From contig WNKI01000001.1 of NCBI GenBank assembly GCA_015350385.1, forward strand, positions 6,419,410 through 6,483,409: a DNA stretch of 64,000 bases, read 5' to 3'. The notes beneath the pieces are model-generated. The model saw nothing but the letters and a program-made list of their open reading frames with translations, ran no database searches and had not been told where the DNA came from. Shown one piece after another: positions 1-9,604 of this stretch (the stretch's first letter is position 1; every line of letters starts with the position of its first letter). The position numbers and the translations under genes were made by a program. Origin of the DNA: Aculops lycopersici. Its lineage: Eukaryota; Arthropoda; Arachnida; Trombidiformes; Eriophyidae.

Positions 1-309
1 AATTTTGTGCTGCCGCGGAGAGGGAACACTCATTTCTTATATTAATGCGCATCTTTGTGCGGCAAACCTGCTTTGCCAGCGCTCTTTTTGTAGAAATTCG
101 TTCCACGTTCACTTGTCGCCGCAACAGTCAAACAGCGTGCAACAAAAGCACATTCAGTTTAAATAGTTCACTATAATGATTCTCCATTTCTCATTCATAG
201 AAACTACGAATAGTTATACTAATCACATTTGAAATTACTTATTAACTTATAAACAACCTGAGGCCCAAATTTAGAATTAGAGATCAAACAACTTTAGATT
301 AGGTACAAG
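1..309. other. 5' flank of the AspRS gene
   Basis: No coding frame or RNA gene is recognised here. The last part is A/T-rich and probably holds the 5' untranslated region of the downstream synthetase. No clear TATA box was seen, as is common for housekeeping genes. Confidence 0.4.
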
Positions 310-1833
310 ATGACAACCGAGGAGACCAAAGACCTTCCATATGGCGATATGAAATTAATACAATCTAACGGTGATGTTAGTCGGCCCTTAGTGCTAGTTG
401 AAGATATCAAAAGCAGCTTGGCAGGTCAACATATTTGGGTTAGAGGTAGACTTCATTCGAGTCGTTGCAAGGGAAAACAAGCATTCTTTGTTATCCGTCA
501 AAAATGCTGTACCATCCAAGCGATCCTTCGGGTTGCTGATGGAACCCAAGTGACGAAGGATATGATTAATTTCGCCGCCGGTATATCCAAAGAGTCCATC
601 ATTGATGTTTACGGCCTAGTAAAACAGCCACCTGTGAAGATTGAGTCATGCAGTCAAAGTGATGTCGAGATGGAATTGAGTCAAGTTTTTGTAGTCAGTC
701 GTTCTGACAGTAGACTTGCCGTTCAAATTGAAGATCTATCTCGATCGGAGGCAGACATTGAGGCTGAGATGGAGAAACTCAAGTTGAAGGCCGAGAAGAG
801 CCGGGGCAAGGGTGATGCCAAGGACGAATCAGCGCTCGTTATCCGAGTCGACCAAGATACAAGATTGAACAACCGTGTGATAGATCTGAGGACTGTTACA
901 AATCAAGCGATATTTAGATTCGAATCTGGTCTCACCAATATTTTCAGGGAGGCGTTGAATAAGCGAAATTTTATTGAAATACATACGCCCAAGATTATCA
1001 ATGCCGCTAGTGAGGGTGGAGCTAATGTTTTTGAAGTTAGCTATTTCAAGAACAAGGCATATCTCGCACAATCACCCCAATTCTACAAGCAGATGGCTAT
1101 TGCGGCTGATTTCGACCGAGTTTATACTGTTGGGGCTGTCTTTAGAGCCGAGGACTCGAACACTCACCGTCACCTGACAGAGTTTGTAGGTTTGGATTTG
1201 GAGATGGCATTTAGTTATGACTATCACGAAGTTCTCGATTTGATTGGACAAGTTTTCGTTGAAATGTTCCAAGAATTAGAGAAGAGATTTGCCAACGAAA
1301 TTGCGGCCGTCCACAGGCAATATCCAGCCGAGCCATTTAAGTATCTCAATGAGACTCTAGTGTTGAAATTTCCGGATGCTGTTAAGATGATCCGCGAAGC
1401 AGGCGCTGAGATTGGCGACGAGGATGATTTAACGACAGCAAACGAGAAGCTATTGGGTAAGCTGGTTAGAGACAAGTACCAAACAGACTTCTACGTTTTG
1501 GACAAATTTCCTCTGGCCGCTCGTCCATTCTATACTATGCCAGATCCTCATGATAATAAGTACTCGAATTCATATGATATCTTCATGCGAGGCGAGGAGA
1601 TTACTTCCGGGGCGCAACGTATTCACGATGAACAATTTTTGAGAGAACGAGCTCAGCATCATAAAATTAATTTGGCAACCATTGAGCCATATATCAAGGC
1701 CTTCAAGTATGGATGCCCGCCGCACGCAGGTGGCGGCATCGGTCTCGAGAGGGTTGCAATGCTTTATCTTGGATTGGACAACATCAGGAAGACTTCAATG
1801 TTTCCAAGAGACCCGAAGAGATTGGACCCATAA
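310..1833 (+). CDS. AspRS: aspartyl-tRNA synthetase, cytosolic
   Basis: Class II synthetase that charges tRNA-Asp with aspartate in the cytosol. The 507-residue protein matches the usual length of the eukaryotic cytosolic enzyme. The N-terminal OB-fold anticodon-binding domain lies at about 40-130 (starting IWVRGRLHSSR). A charged linker at 145-175 precedes the catalytic core. The aspartate-recognition stretch QSPQFYKQM is at 254-262, class II motif 2 (FRAEDSNTHRHLTEF) at 278-292, and motif 3 (GIGLER) at 476-481, with the conserved tail ending FPRDPKRLDP. All motifs look intact, so the gene should be functional. The whole frame is one exon, starting at the first ATG after an A-rich leader. 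A mitochondrial or archaeal-type paralogue is unlikely because the motif spacing and C-terminus are those of the cytosolic enzyme. The family assignment is very secure. Confidence 0.97.
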   Translation: MTTEETKDLPYGDMKLIQSNGDVSRPLVLVEDIKSSLAGQHIWVRGRLHSSRCKGKQAFFVIRQKCCTIQAILRVADGTQVTKDMINFAAGISKESIIDVYGLVKQPPVKIESCSQSDVEMELSQVFVVSRSDSRLAVQIEDLSRSEADIEAEMEKLKLKAEKSRGKGDAKDESALVIRVDQDTRLNNRVIDLRTVTNQAIFRFESGLTNIFREALNKRNFIEIHTPKIINAASEGGANVFEVSYFKNKAYLAQSPQFYKQMAIAADFDRVYTVGAVFRAEDSNTHRHLTEFVGLDLEMAFSYDYHEVLDLIGQVFVEMFQELEKRFANEIAAVHRQYPAEPFKYLNETLVLKFPDAVKMIREAGAEIGDEDDLTTANEKLLGKLVRDKYQTDFYVLDKFPLAARPFYTMPDPHDNKYSNSYDIFMRGEEITSGAQRIHDEQFLRERAQHHKINLATIEPYIKAFKYGCPPHAGGGIGLERVAMLYLGLDNIRKTSMFPRDPKRLDP

Positions 1834-2323
1834 GCAGATATGAGCTAATTACAAATGAACTCAATCAATCAACATACTTTTGTTCAGTTGCAACACTTTT
1901 CCGTTGATAAGATACGATCTTGACTAAACACTTTTTCGCAATCTCTACTTTTGCCAACAAATTCCAGTTGCAATTCAGTTGCCTCTCATTCCGTAGCTGT
2001 GAGGGTAATTGTCATTCTAGCTACCGTGTTCATAATACAAGTAGTGGCGTCAATCAAGATTGCTAATGTGACGATTTGACAGGGTGATCATGACCATCAT
2101 GTGCTCCACAAATTATCAGGACCTTTGATCTTGGCAGTGAGAGCTTCATCTTTGTAAACCATTACAAAGATGGTTTATTATTGTGCTTTTCTCTCTTCCG
2201 AGTCGAGGACTGAGAACTAGTTGTCAATTGGAAAATTTTAATAATCTATCATGGCAAGTTGATGTATAACAAAAATTACTCGGCCAGGGTAGGTTAAGAG
2301 TTCGAGAGTACAGCCACCTCAAG
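1834..2323. other. intergenic
   Basis: Between the synthetase stop and the LRR gene start. I see no coding frame, no RNA gene and no canonical AATAAA close to the synthetase stop. It presumably holds the synthetase 3' untranslated region and the LRR gene promoter. Confidence 0.4.
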
Positions 2324-3397
2324 ATGCCAGGTGCAAAAATGAGCGTTAATGAGACTTTTAATCATAGATGCAGAAGACTCTCGGGGTTTACTTGTTGTTT
2401 ATTGATTGGGCTCACGAGTTATATTAACCCATCATCTAGTTTGGTACATCTAACCAATTTAATCCCCGAAGTAACAGGTTGTAGCATTCTATATTACGAT
2501 GAAAGTTTGCAAGTCATACAAGTGAACCAAACATCCTTCAACGGACTAGCTAACGGCGGCTCCAACAATAGTCAAAGTCAACCTGTTGCCTCGCTTGGTA
2601 TCGAATGTCAAAATATAACCGCCGAGCAATTGCATGAGCAATTCAACAGAATCAGACCCTCAAGTCTCAAGATAGTTTCGCTTATTGTTAGAGATTCAAA
2701 TCTAACAACCTTGAGCAATCTACCCCAAGGAACTCATGAGCTTAAGAAGTTGATTATCTCAAACACCTCAATAGATCTTGAGGTTCTGAAGGAGGGAAGT
2801 GAATCTTTGGACCTGCTGACGACATTGGAGATAGCCAATGAGAAAATCTCAAACATCCCGCAAAACTTTTTCCAAGAGATGCAGTCACTGAAGGAGCTTC
2901 GATTGGAGAATGATGAAATCGCCTCGCTCGACGGCGACGCCTTTCATAATCTCGACGACTCACTAGAGCTTCTAGATCTGAAAAGGAACCGATTTAACCG
3001 CTTTCCAATGGCGGTGAAAAATTTAGCCCAATTAGCAGTGTTGGATTTATCAGACAACGACATTGTTATTGATACGCAGGATAATGATTTACCTGAGAAG
3101 TTGGAGCCTTTGTTGAATTTGCGCGAGTTAGTGATGAACCGAATCAATTGTACCTGTGAGTTTAGCTCCTCGCCCTTCTTCGAGTGGATAGCTCGGACTC
3201 ATATCTCAGGTGTGCGATGTTTTGCGCCGGAAAAGTTGAAATCTCAAGAGGTCATTGTGTTCGAACGCGACGAGTTTTGCCATCGAGGTTCGAGTGGTGC
3301 AATGAACAATCTGCTAGTGTCACCTGACTTTATTGTCATAATTACAACAGTAATATCATCAATCAATGTGTATAGAAATGTTAATCACTATGTGTGA
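2324..3397 (+). CDS. secreted or GPI-anchored leucine-rich-repeat protein
   Basis: A 357-residue extracellular LRR protein. A hydrophobic stretch at about 22-32 can act as a signal peptide; the start M1 gives a somewhat long N-region and M6 is an alternative. About six leucine-rich repeats span residues 116-270 (for example LKELRLENDEIASLDGDAF and LAVLDLSDNDI). They are followed by an LRRCT cap with four cysteines at 276, 278, 299 and 319. The last ~25 residues are hydrophobic (LLVSPDFIVIITTVISSI) and end within a few polar residues, which suggests a GPI-anchor signal or a short membrane anchor. Several N-x-S/T sites occur. No cytoplasmic signalling domain (TIR, Ig) is present, so this is a short LRR-only adhesion or recognition protein. 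The specific ligand is unknown. Stop codons of this gene and the dehydratase gene converge 50 bp apart. Confidence 0.85.
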   Translation: MPGAKMSVNETFNHRCRRLSGFTCCLLIGLTSYINPSSSLVHLTNLIPEVTGCSILYYDESLQVIQVNQTSFNGLANGGSNNSQSQPVASLGIECQNITAEQLHEQFNRIRPSSLKIVSLIVRDSNLTTLSNLPQGTHELKKLIISNTSIDLEVLKEGSESLDLLTTLEIANEKISNIPQNFFQEMQSLKELRLENDEIASLDGDAFHNLDDSLELLDLKRNRFNRFPMAVKNLAQLAVLDLSDNDIVIDTQDNDLPEKLEPLLNLRELVMNRINCTCEFSSSPFFEWIARTHISGVRCFAPEKLKSQEVIVFERDEFCHRGSSGAMNNLLVSPDFIVIITTVISSINVYRNVNHYV

Positions 3398-3447
3398 TGA
3401 TTAATAAATCAATCGTACAAAGATTGAGATTTATTATAAGATTTAAT
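3398..3447. terminator. convergent poly(A) region
   Basis: Between two converging stop codons lie AATAAA on the plus strand at 3403-3408 (for the LRR gene) and AATAAA on the minus strand at 3435-3430 (for the dehydratase gene). The 3' untranslated regions must be very short or overlap as antisense. Confidence 0.7.
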
Positions 3448-4179
3448 TTAATCAGTATAAGATTTAGATTTGAGCTGCTTGCGACGTTGAGTCAACATGT
3501 ACATCCACAAAAAGTAGATTGTGGGACCCAGGAAGACAAAGGAGTAAACTCGCAATGCTAGTGGCAAACTAAAGGAAATGTTCAATGAATTTGGAAGCTC
3601 TATGCTAAAAGCGCCTATTTTCTCATAATAATTTGCCGTTTTCAACACAATCATAGCCTCGCAAAATCCGCCCATTGGATAGAGGGGCATGAATAGGGTA
3701 TAGCGACACCAAGTTAGGGGATAGGCTTCAATTTTAAACACCCTCAATGCGTAGAGCGAGTAGCGGAAAATTTCAATGCTCGACCAAACAATGAACAGGT
3801 AATGCACAAATGGAGATGAATCTAGTCTAATAGTTTGATTGGTTAGAAAGTGATTCACTATAAGGCGCCCGATGATTTGAGTGAATGGCATCAGCGGTCC
3901 TCCGGGCACAAGACCAACCATCGGATGGACGGATTCTAGGATTTGGGTGTAGGTTAGCAGTTTTACAATATGGGCTGCATGTTGAACAGTCCTATCGTCG
4001 ACAGTTCCCTTGAGGGTTTTGCTAATTAGCAAGACATTTACCTTTAGGAAAAGGGCAAACAGAATTGAGTTGTAGCCAAACAGGTAAATCTTCTTCAAGC
4101 CAGTAATGTCTCTCGGCAGCGAGCGGTTCCGGCCACTTGTTGCGCCCATCACAGCTCCTCTTGCATCTTGTTTAGTCAT
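3448..4179 (-). CDS. HACD: very-long-chain (3R)-3-hydroxyacyl-CoA dehydratase
   Basis: Endoplasmic-reticulum membrane enzyme that removes water from 3-hydroxyacyl-CoA, the third step of the very-long-chain fatty acid elongation cycle. It works with the elongase and the two reductases. The 243-residue length fits the short HACD1/2 or yeast PHS1 type without an N-terminal p23 domain. Family signatures are visible: LESVHPMVGLVPGG at 81-94, IEIFRYSLYAL at 135-145, and the catalytic block RYTLFMPLYPMGGFCE. That block places the active Tyr (Y167) seven residues before the active Glu (E174), the same spacing as in PHS1. About six hydrophobic segments are present. It is a single exon from the first ATG. 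Poly(A) signal AATAAA lies about 13 bp after the stop. It is not a protein tyrosine phosphatase despite the old family name PTPLA. Confidence 0.95.
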   Translation of the reverse strand: MTKQDARGAVMGATSGRNRSLPRDITGLKKIYLFGYNSILFALFLKVNVLLISKTLKGTVDDRTVQHAAHIVKLLTYTQILESVHPMVGLVPGGPLMPFTQIIGRLIVNHFLTNQTIRLDSSPFVHYLFIVWSSIEIFRYSLYALRVFKIEAYPLTWCRYTLFMPLYPMGGFCEAMIVLKTANYYEKIGAFSIELPNSLNISFSLPLALRVYSFVFLGPTIYFLWMYMLTQRRKQLKSKSYTD

Positions 4180-5057
4180 CTTGTTCTGGTATTGATATTA
4201 TTCTCGTCTTGTAATAACAAGTATTCAATCTTATGAAATTTTGAATGCTCCTCTATTTGAATGGGATTTCGGAGAGAAAGCATCGATCGTCCGTCAAACT
4301 AAAGCCCGCTCTTTTCGTCATGGCATCTCTCTTCCTCCTTGTGACCCATTCGTGGTTGTCATTGAAACTCTACACAAGTCAATAGTTACCTATCTGTGGG
4401 CCGATCTACCAACCAATCGACTGACAATGCACATGTCAAAACTCATCTCTTAGGTTTATGAATATTTCATCTCAACTTCCTCATGTGCGCGACGCTCTTT
4501 TGTTCACCTGTGTCGTCTCCAAATGACGTAATCTATCAATAGAGAAATAAAGGTAAGCCAGGGTGAGACATCTAAGTTTGTAGTATCGTAAATATTTTCA
4601 AGATTTGAGGAGGAGGAGGAGGAGCTATGCGAGTAAGAGGGAGAGAGGGAAAACGATTATTTTGAAAAGACAACACCGGATTTTTTCTATTCATACCCGC
4701 AAACTTCCGTTTAACAATTGTCAATAATAACAATCATCTCACTTTAGTTGTAGCGAATGCAATTTATTGTAATGCTTGATGTTTACGATGTTTAACTCGA
4801 TGATACATTATGATCTAATCTAGAAGTTCAGATTAAAATCTCAAAGAGTTTTAATGCCAAACTATGATTCTTGATTAGTCAACTGGCCGTCAACTAAGAA
4901 ATATAACACTATAGTCTGCAATCCACTAATATTTAGGCAGCGGGCCCTTGCGCCGGATGTTGGGTGTCATTCAACAAGTTGCAGGTGATGGTGGTTTCAG
5001 TGTATATTTCAGCGATCGGCTCGTTGGTGGTGGTTATTGGGTTTGGGTTTAAGGCGC
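4180..5057. other. intergenic
   Basis: Between the dehydratase start and the first Tyr/Gly-rich gene. It contains a short GAG/GGA purine tract near 4610-4625 and A/T-rich sequence. No gene is supported; short frames here have no recognisable domain. Confidence 0.4.
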
Positions 5058-5598
5058 TTACTTGCCGTAGTATCCGCCGTAGTAGCTTCCGTATCCACCG
5101 TATCCGCTGTAATTTGGTTTTGGGTTGTTGTTTTTTGTTTGTTTTTAGGAAGAAGAGGGAGAGTATCAATGAGGTCAGCTGATTGGTCTTAAATTTGGAT
5201 GGTAGATGAATCTTTGTTGTGATGATGAAGTTCAATGGACAGGAGAGGAAGAGGTTGAGATTTTTTCACTTTACTCCACTCTTCAGCCATGTTCCTTGTT
5301 GCATCACTAATCAAGAGACTTGGGCAGTCAAAATTAAATCTTTTGTCTCATTGCAGCTGGAGCCTCAAGAATTAAGCTGTCTTGGAGCTTTAGTTGAGTT
5401 ACGTTGTGATGTAATAACAACAGTAATATTGTTATTATTATTACACTATGACACTTACAGTCCGTATCCAGTGTGTCCGTATCCGCCGTAAGATGGGTAT
5501 CCGTAGGCGCTGTATCCGGTTCCGTAGCCGTAGTATTGGGCTGAGGCGGCTGCGACGAGGGCCAAGACGGCGAAGAGAACAATGATAGCCTTGAACAT
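5058..5598 (-). CDS. Tyr/Gly-rich secreted peptide, paralogue A (two exons)
   Basis: Two exons are inferred: 5598-5459 and 5106-5058. The donor is ACT|GTAAGT and the acceptor is TTACAG|CGG, giving an in-frame phase-2 join and a 62-residue precursor. Residues 1-20 (MFKAIIVLFAVLALVAAASA) are a classic signal peptide. The mature part starts QYYGYG and is almost only Tyr, Gly and a few Ser/Pro, ending GGYYGK. Without splicing the frame would stop at residue 47. The spliced C-terminus matches that of paralogue B about 2 kb away, which supports the intron. Such YG repeats occur in structural cuticle or silk proteins and also in antimicrobial peptides of invertebrates; which applies here cannot be told. 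The stop codon context (GGCGCTTACTTGCCGTAGTA on the plus strand) is almost identical in both genes. Confidence 0.85.
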
Positions 5599-5691
5599 TT
5601 TGATTTTTGTTTGGGTTTGGTTGGTTTTAGCTTGAATGCTGAAGTTGTTTGGTTGTTTGATGTTTTTGGTTTGCTTTCAAAATTGTTTGTG

Positions 5692-5724
5692 TGACTTGGA
5701 ATGCAAATAAGTCGCGCTTATATA
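5692..5724 (-). promoter_or_regulatory. core promoter of paralogue A
   Basis: On the minus strand TATATAAG begins at 5724 and an initiator-like AGTCACAC has its A at 5692, 32 bp downstream. This is the usual TATA-to-start spacing. The same arrangement and flanking words recur upstream of paralogue B. The predicted 5' untranslated region is about 94 bp. Confidence 0.7.
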
Positions 5725-7233
5725 CTCGCCGAGCGGATGTCTTTTCGACTGGAGCCCTGGTTAGCTAACTAGCTGGCTGGCGGGCTGGCTGGCTGGCTGG
5801 CTGGCAAGTTAGTTAGTTAGTTGGTTATCTATCTAGGTAGGTGGGTCGCTAATAAACATGCCGGAGTGATGAAGCTACAGGCGTTACGAAATCATTTGCA
5901 TGATTATGGATACATTTCTTCAGTCTAGAGAGGTACAGCTAACAAGAGGGATGAGGCGGTAGTGGCGGTATGAAATGCAAGAAAGGGTTGCCCCTCGAGC
6001 TCGTGTCTAGTGTTAGCGTTTAGTTTGTCCCCTGAGCGTCAAGCCCGCAAGTAAACTCGTGCAGTATCAGCACGCGACGGCGGCAGCAGTATTGGCAGTG
6101 GTTGTGTCACAGGTAAGAAAAAGAGTAACAACAAGAACAACAAAAGCCGATAACCATTAACCTGTGCGGCACTATCTGTAAACCTGTCTAGTTGTCTCGC
6201 TCCCATATTCAATCTACCAAGATCATCTGGCTTAACGCGTGCACTTTGCCCCTCTCCTGGGCTCGCCCCCGAGCCAAGACTCCCCCGCAACAAGTGCCGC
6301 TGAGCTGTTATGCGGAGCGGTCGTCTCGTCGGGTAGTGAGTGAGAGTGAGAGCGTGTGTGTGCAACAGGTTGCACAAGCCAGCTGAGGCGGCGGCCCGCA
6401 AAACCGATCACGAGGCGGCATCAGTTTAATTTGGTGGCAGTGGTTCTGGTGGGTAAAGGGGCAAAGTGGCTACCTTTGCGGCTACGGCGATGGCAGCCGC
6501 GGCGGTGGCGACGCCGACGAGGCGCCGATAATATTTTTACAATATTCGTTGTCGTTCGAACGTCGAGATAGAAAGGTTTCGATTTCACGGGGAGAAAGAA
6601 TCGGAAAAGTGGGAGCGGAAATAGTAACTTTCTATCCTCCTTCTGCATCTTTCATCACTCGTACTTCCAAGTATCTTTTGCATATTTCCCTATCTCGCTT
6701 TGCGCAAATTTCACCCCAAATATTCTGAGTTGGAAAGTTGGACAGCGACATGAGAATGAGAATCAAATAATTGTTCCAAGTTTCATAAAGGCCCCTAGAA
6801 GATGAACCGAAAAGCAAAAAATAAATGGCCAGAAAATCATATTTAACTCAATATATAATGATGTATTCTTTTTAAACCCTTGACCTAGGTTACGGTGACC
6901 TTGAGAGTCACTGCGACACTAGGTAGCTTAAGTTTTATTTTTCAAATTGATGATGACGATGGTGCGCTAAAAGGTTGGTTGTTGTGACTCGCCCGAATTT
7001 TGTTGCAATCCTAATTTGGTGCCATCCAAGTGGTGGCTAGACCGACACCAACTTGGACTCAAACTTGTCTGCTCGCCACCCGCCGTCTATACCTAGCCAA
7101 CGGGTCCCACTGGCCGAAGAAGCGGAAGTTGTCGATCCTGTTTGGGGCCAAGTGGTTGCTGGCGAGCGAGAGATCAAAGGCGGCCATGATTTGTTGTTGT
7201 TGTTGTTGATGATTAGCTTTGAGTGTTTGGCGC
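5725..7233. other. intergenic between the two Tyr/Gly-rich genes
   Basis: No gene is recognised. It holds a (GGCT)n then (TTAG)n microsatellite at 5771-5824, a perfect splice-donor-like CAGGTAAG at 6110, GC-richer sequence at 6240-6530, and the probable 3' untranslated region of paralogue B next to 7233. The frames in this region lack any domain signature. Confidence 0.4.
5771..5824. repeat. (GGCT)n / (TTAG)n microsatellite
   Basis: Tandem GGCT units run directly into tandem TTAG units about 50 bp upstream of the paralogue A TATA box. Confidence 0.85.
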
Positions 7234-7547
7234 TTACTTGCCGTAGTAGTATCCACCGTATCCAGAGTATCCGCGGCCGTATCCGCCATATCCGCCGTAT
7301 CCGTAACCTGGATAGGCATACGAGCTGTATCCATAGCCGTTGCCGTAGCCGTAGCTTGGGTATCCGTATGAGCTGTAGCCGTAGTATTGGGCTGAGGCGG
7401 CGGCAACGAGGGCCAAGACGGCGAAGAGAGCCTATCGGTTTGAGGGGCAGGTGGAATTCATTGGTTAGCTTATGAGCGGACATTCGATGAGTTGTATAAA
7501 TGTAATCCAATGCCCAAGGCGACACTTACGATGATAGCCTTGATCAT
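7234..7547 (-). CDS. Tyr/Gly-rich secreted peptide, paralogue B (two exons)
   Basis: Exon 1 is 7547-7530 (six codons, MIKAII) with donor GTAAGT. Exon 2 is 7431-7234 after acceptor GATAG. The join is phase 0 and gives a 71-residue precursor. The signal peptide MIKAIIALFAVLALVAAASA differs from paralogue A at only a couple of positions. The mature part is longer than A and repeats GY, SY and GGYG units, ending GGYYYGK. The intron lies inside the signal-peptide coding region, whereas paralogue A is uninterrupted there and has its intron near the C-terminus. It is probably a tandem duplicate of A with the same extracellular structural or defensive role; the function is inferred only from composition. 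Confidence 0.87.
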
Positions 7548-7641
7548 TTTGAGTTTGTTTTGGGTTTTGATTTTGGGTAGCGAAATGCTGAAGGATTTAG
7601 TTGGTTGATTTTAGTTGTTTTTGGCTTGCAAATTGTTTGTG

Positions 7642-7674
7642 TGACTCCGTTTGCAAATGCTTCGAGTTTATATA
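7642..7674 (-). promoter_or_regulatory. core promoter of paralogue B
   Basis: On the minus strand TATATAAA begins at 7674 and AGTCACAC has its A at 7642, a spacing of 32 bp as in paralogue A. A GCAAAT word precedes the initiator in both. The predicted 5' untranslated region is about 95 bp. Confidence 0.7.
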
Positions 7675-8740
7675 CTCGTCTGGGTTCCCATTTTTGCATC
7701 GATGCTTCATTTCGTCCCCTTGGTTACGGCCAATACAATTTGCATGCTCATTAATTAACACGGCCAAAGGCTGGAGAAATGCTCGCGAGAGGAAGGGTAT
7801 TGGGATGAAGCAAAAGGAGGAGGAGGAGGAGTGGCCAGGGCAGTTGCGAGATTCGGGGCTCACAGGGGCGAGTTGTAGGCTTGCCGCAAGCTCCAAGTCT
7901 ACCACAGGTGGTTGTGGTCGAGACAACTTGAACGCAGGGCCATAGTAGAACGAGCTGCGTGGCAAGAGACAAACGCACCGCTTACAGTGTAGTCGTAAAA
8001 GTAGAAGCCGAGTGGGTGGCTTTGAATCGGCGTCAACTCTTTCTGTTCTTCTGGTGGCTAATATCTTTTATCTAATAACAAGAGCTTCAGGTACATTAGC
8101 TACGGATAATTTGCACACCTGCACACAACTTTGTCTCCGCATCGGGCGACAAAGTTGAAGCTAGTAGCAGCAGCAGCAGCATCAGCCTCTAGCTAGCCAC
8201 GAGTGATCTTAACTTACTTCACCTCAGCCTAAGTATCTGAGTTGCACACCAAAAAACACACAGAAAGTATTAGATATTTCTACTACTACTACTACTAGTG
8301 GGAAAGGCAAGTAAACTAAGGGAACGAGAGAGAATCGTTATCGCGCCAAGTGATGAAATCACGTGGTTGCTCTGCACTATCCACTCGCTTTTTGTGTCCC
8401 TCTGATTCTGTTGCTAATGCGCCGAGACACTAGTGAGCAGCTACCAGAGACGAGACAAAACTAGACAGGACGAGTTTTTGCTTAGACTTGCCGAGTTCAG
8501 CAAGAACCTATGTGACTTATCGACAACTCGGAAAGTAACACAGAAAGATGATATTATACATGTAGCTCAACCCTTTCGACCCGGGCAAAAATTTGTTCGG
8601 CTTTCTGTGCCGGAAGTGGCGCTGATGACAGTCTCAGATAGCCGCGGGATCCAACGTTGGAGCGTCGCTATGTAAGCGAGACAAACTAAACCACGAGACG
8701 AATTAGGGCCAGCAAAAGTGACAGCATCGCACGACCACAT

Positions 8741-9070
<330 letters not shown>

Positions 9071-9573
9071 AGGCGAGATTGCTTTTTGGTCACGCTCGTT
9101 CCGAGTTTCAACGGGGAAATTTGGAAATTTTGTGAGACAGAGAGGGGAAGTTATCGGCAAAGTTGATCAAATAAAATAGTTCCTTATAACTCATAACTCA
9201 TGATGTTGTCATGAAGCGCGCAAAGTTTTTTCTCCCTTCTCTAAATCCAACCAAGACGACAACAACAGCATTAACCAAAACAAGCGCCACAAAATAACAT
9301 TGGCGCGCCAACCAGGAGCAACCGCCGGAGACTCTCTGTGGCTTTGAGTCTTGCCAGGTGCAATTAGAATAAAAATGGAAGTAGACAAGAGGAGAGGAAA
9401 GAGCGTTGCACATGTTAGTTAGATGAAATGGAAATTTTCTCCTTGCTATTTTGCAAACTTGTAGCCTCGGCCAAGGAACATGATATTGTTTCGGCGCTCA
9501 AAGTACCGACTTGCTGCCTGTTGAGTTGCTCGTTTAGGCTTGCGCTTGCCTGTGTGAGGATGTGGATGTTTGT

Positions 9574-9604
9574 GTTTGCGTTTGCGTTTGCGTTTGCGTT
9601 TGCG
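9574..9604. repeat. (GTTTGC)5 hexanucleotide repeat
   Basis: Five tandem GTTTGC units directly visible. Confidence 0.9.

Noticed and set aside
5334..5582. Frame with PPQPNTTATEPDTAPT-like sequence over the Tyr/Gly-rich gene
   Set aside because: It is an out-of-frame reading of paralogue A exon 1; the spliced Tyr/Gly frame has the signal peptide and a paralogue.
7037..7525. Arg/Ile-rich 162-residue and related frames over paralogue B
   Set aside because: Shadow frames of the Tyr/Gly codons; they lack start context and disagree with the splice sites.
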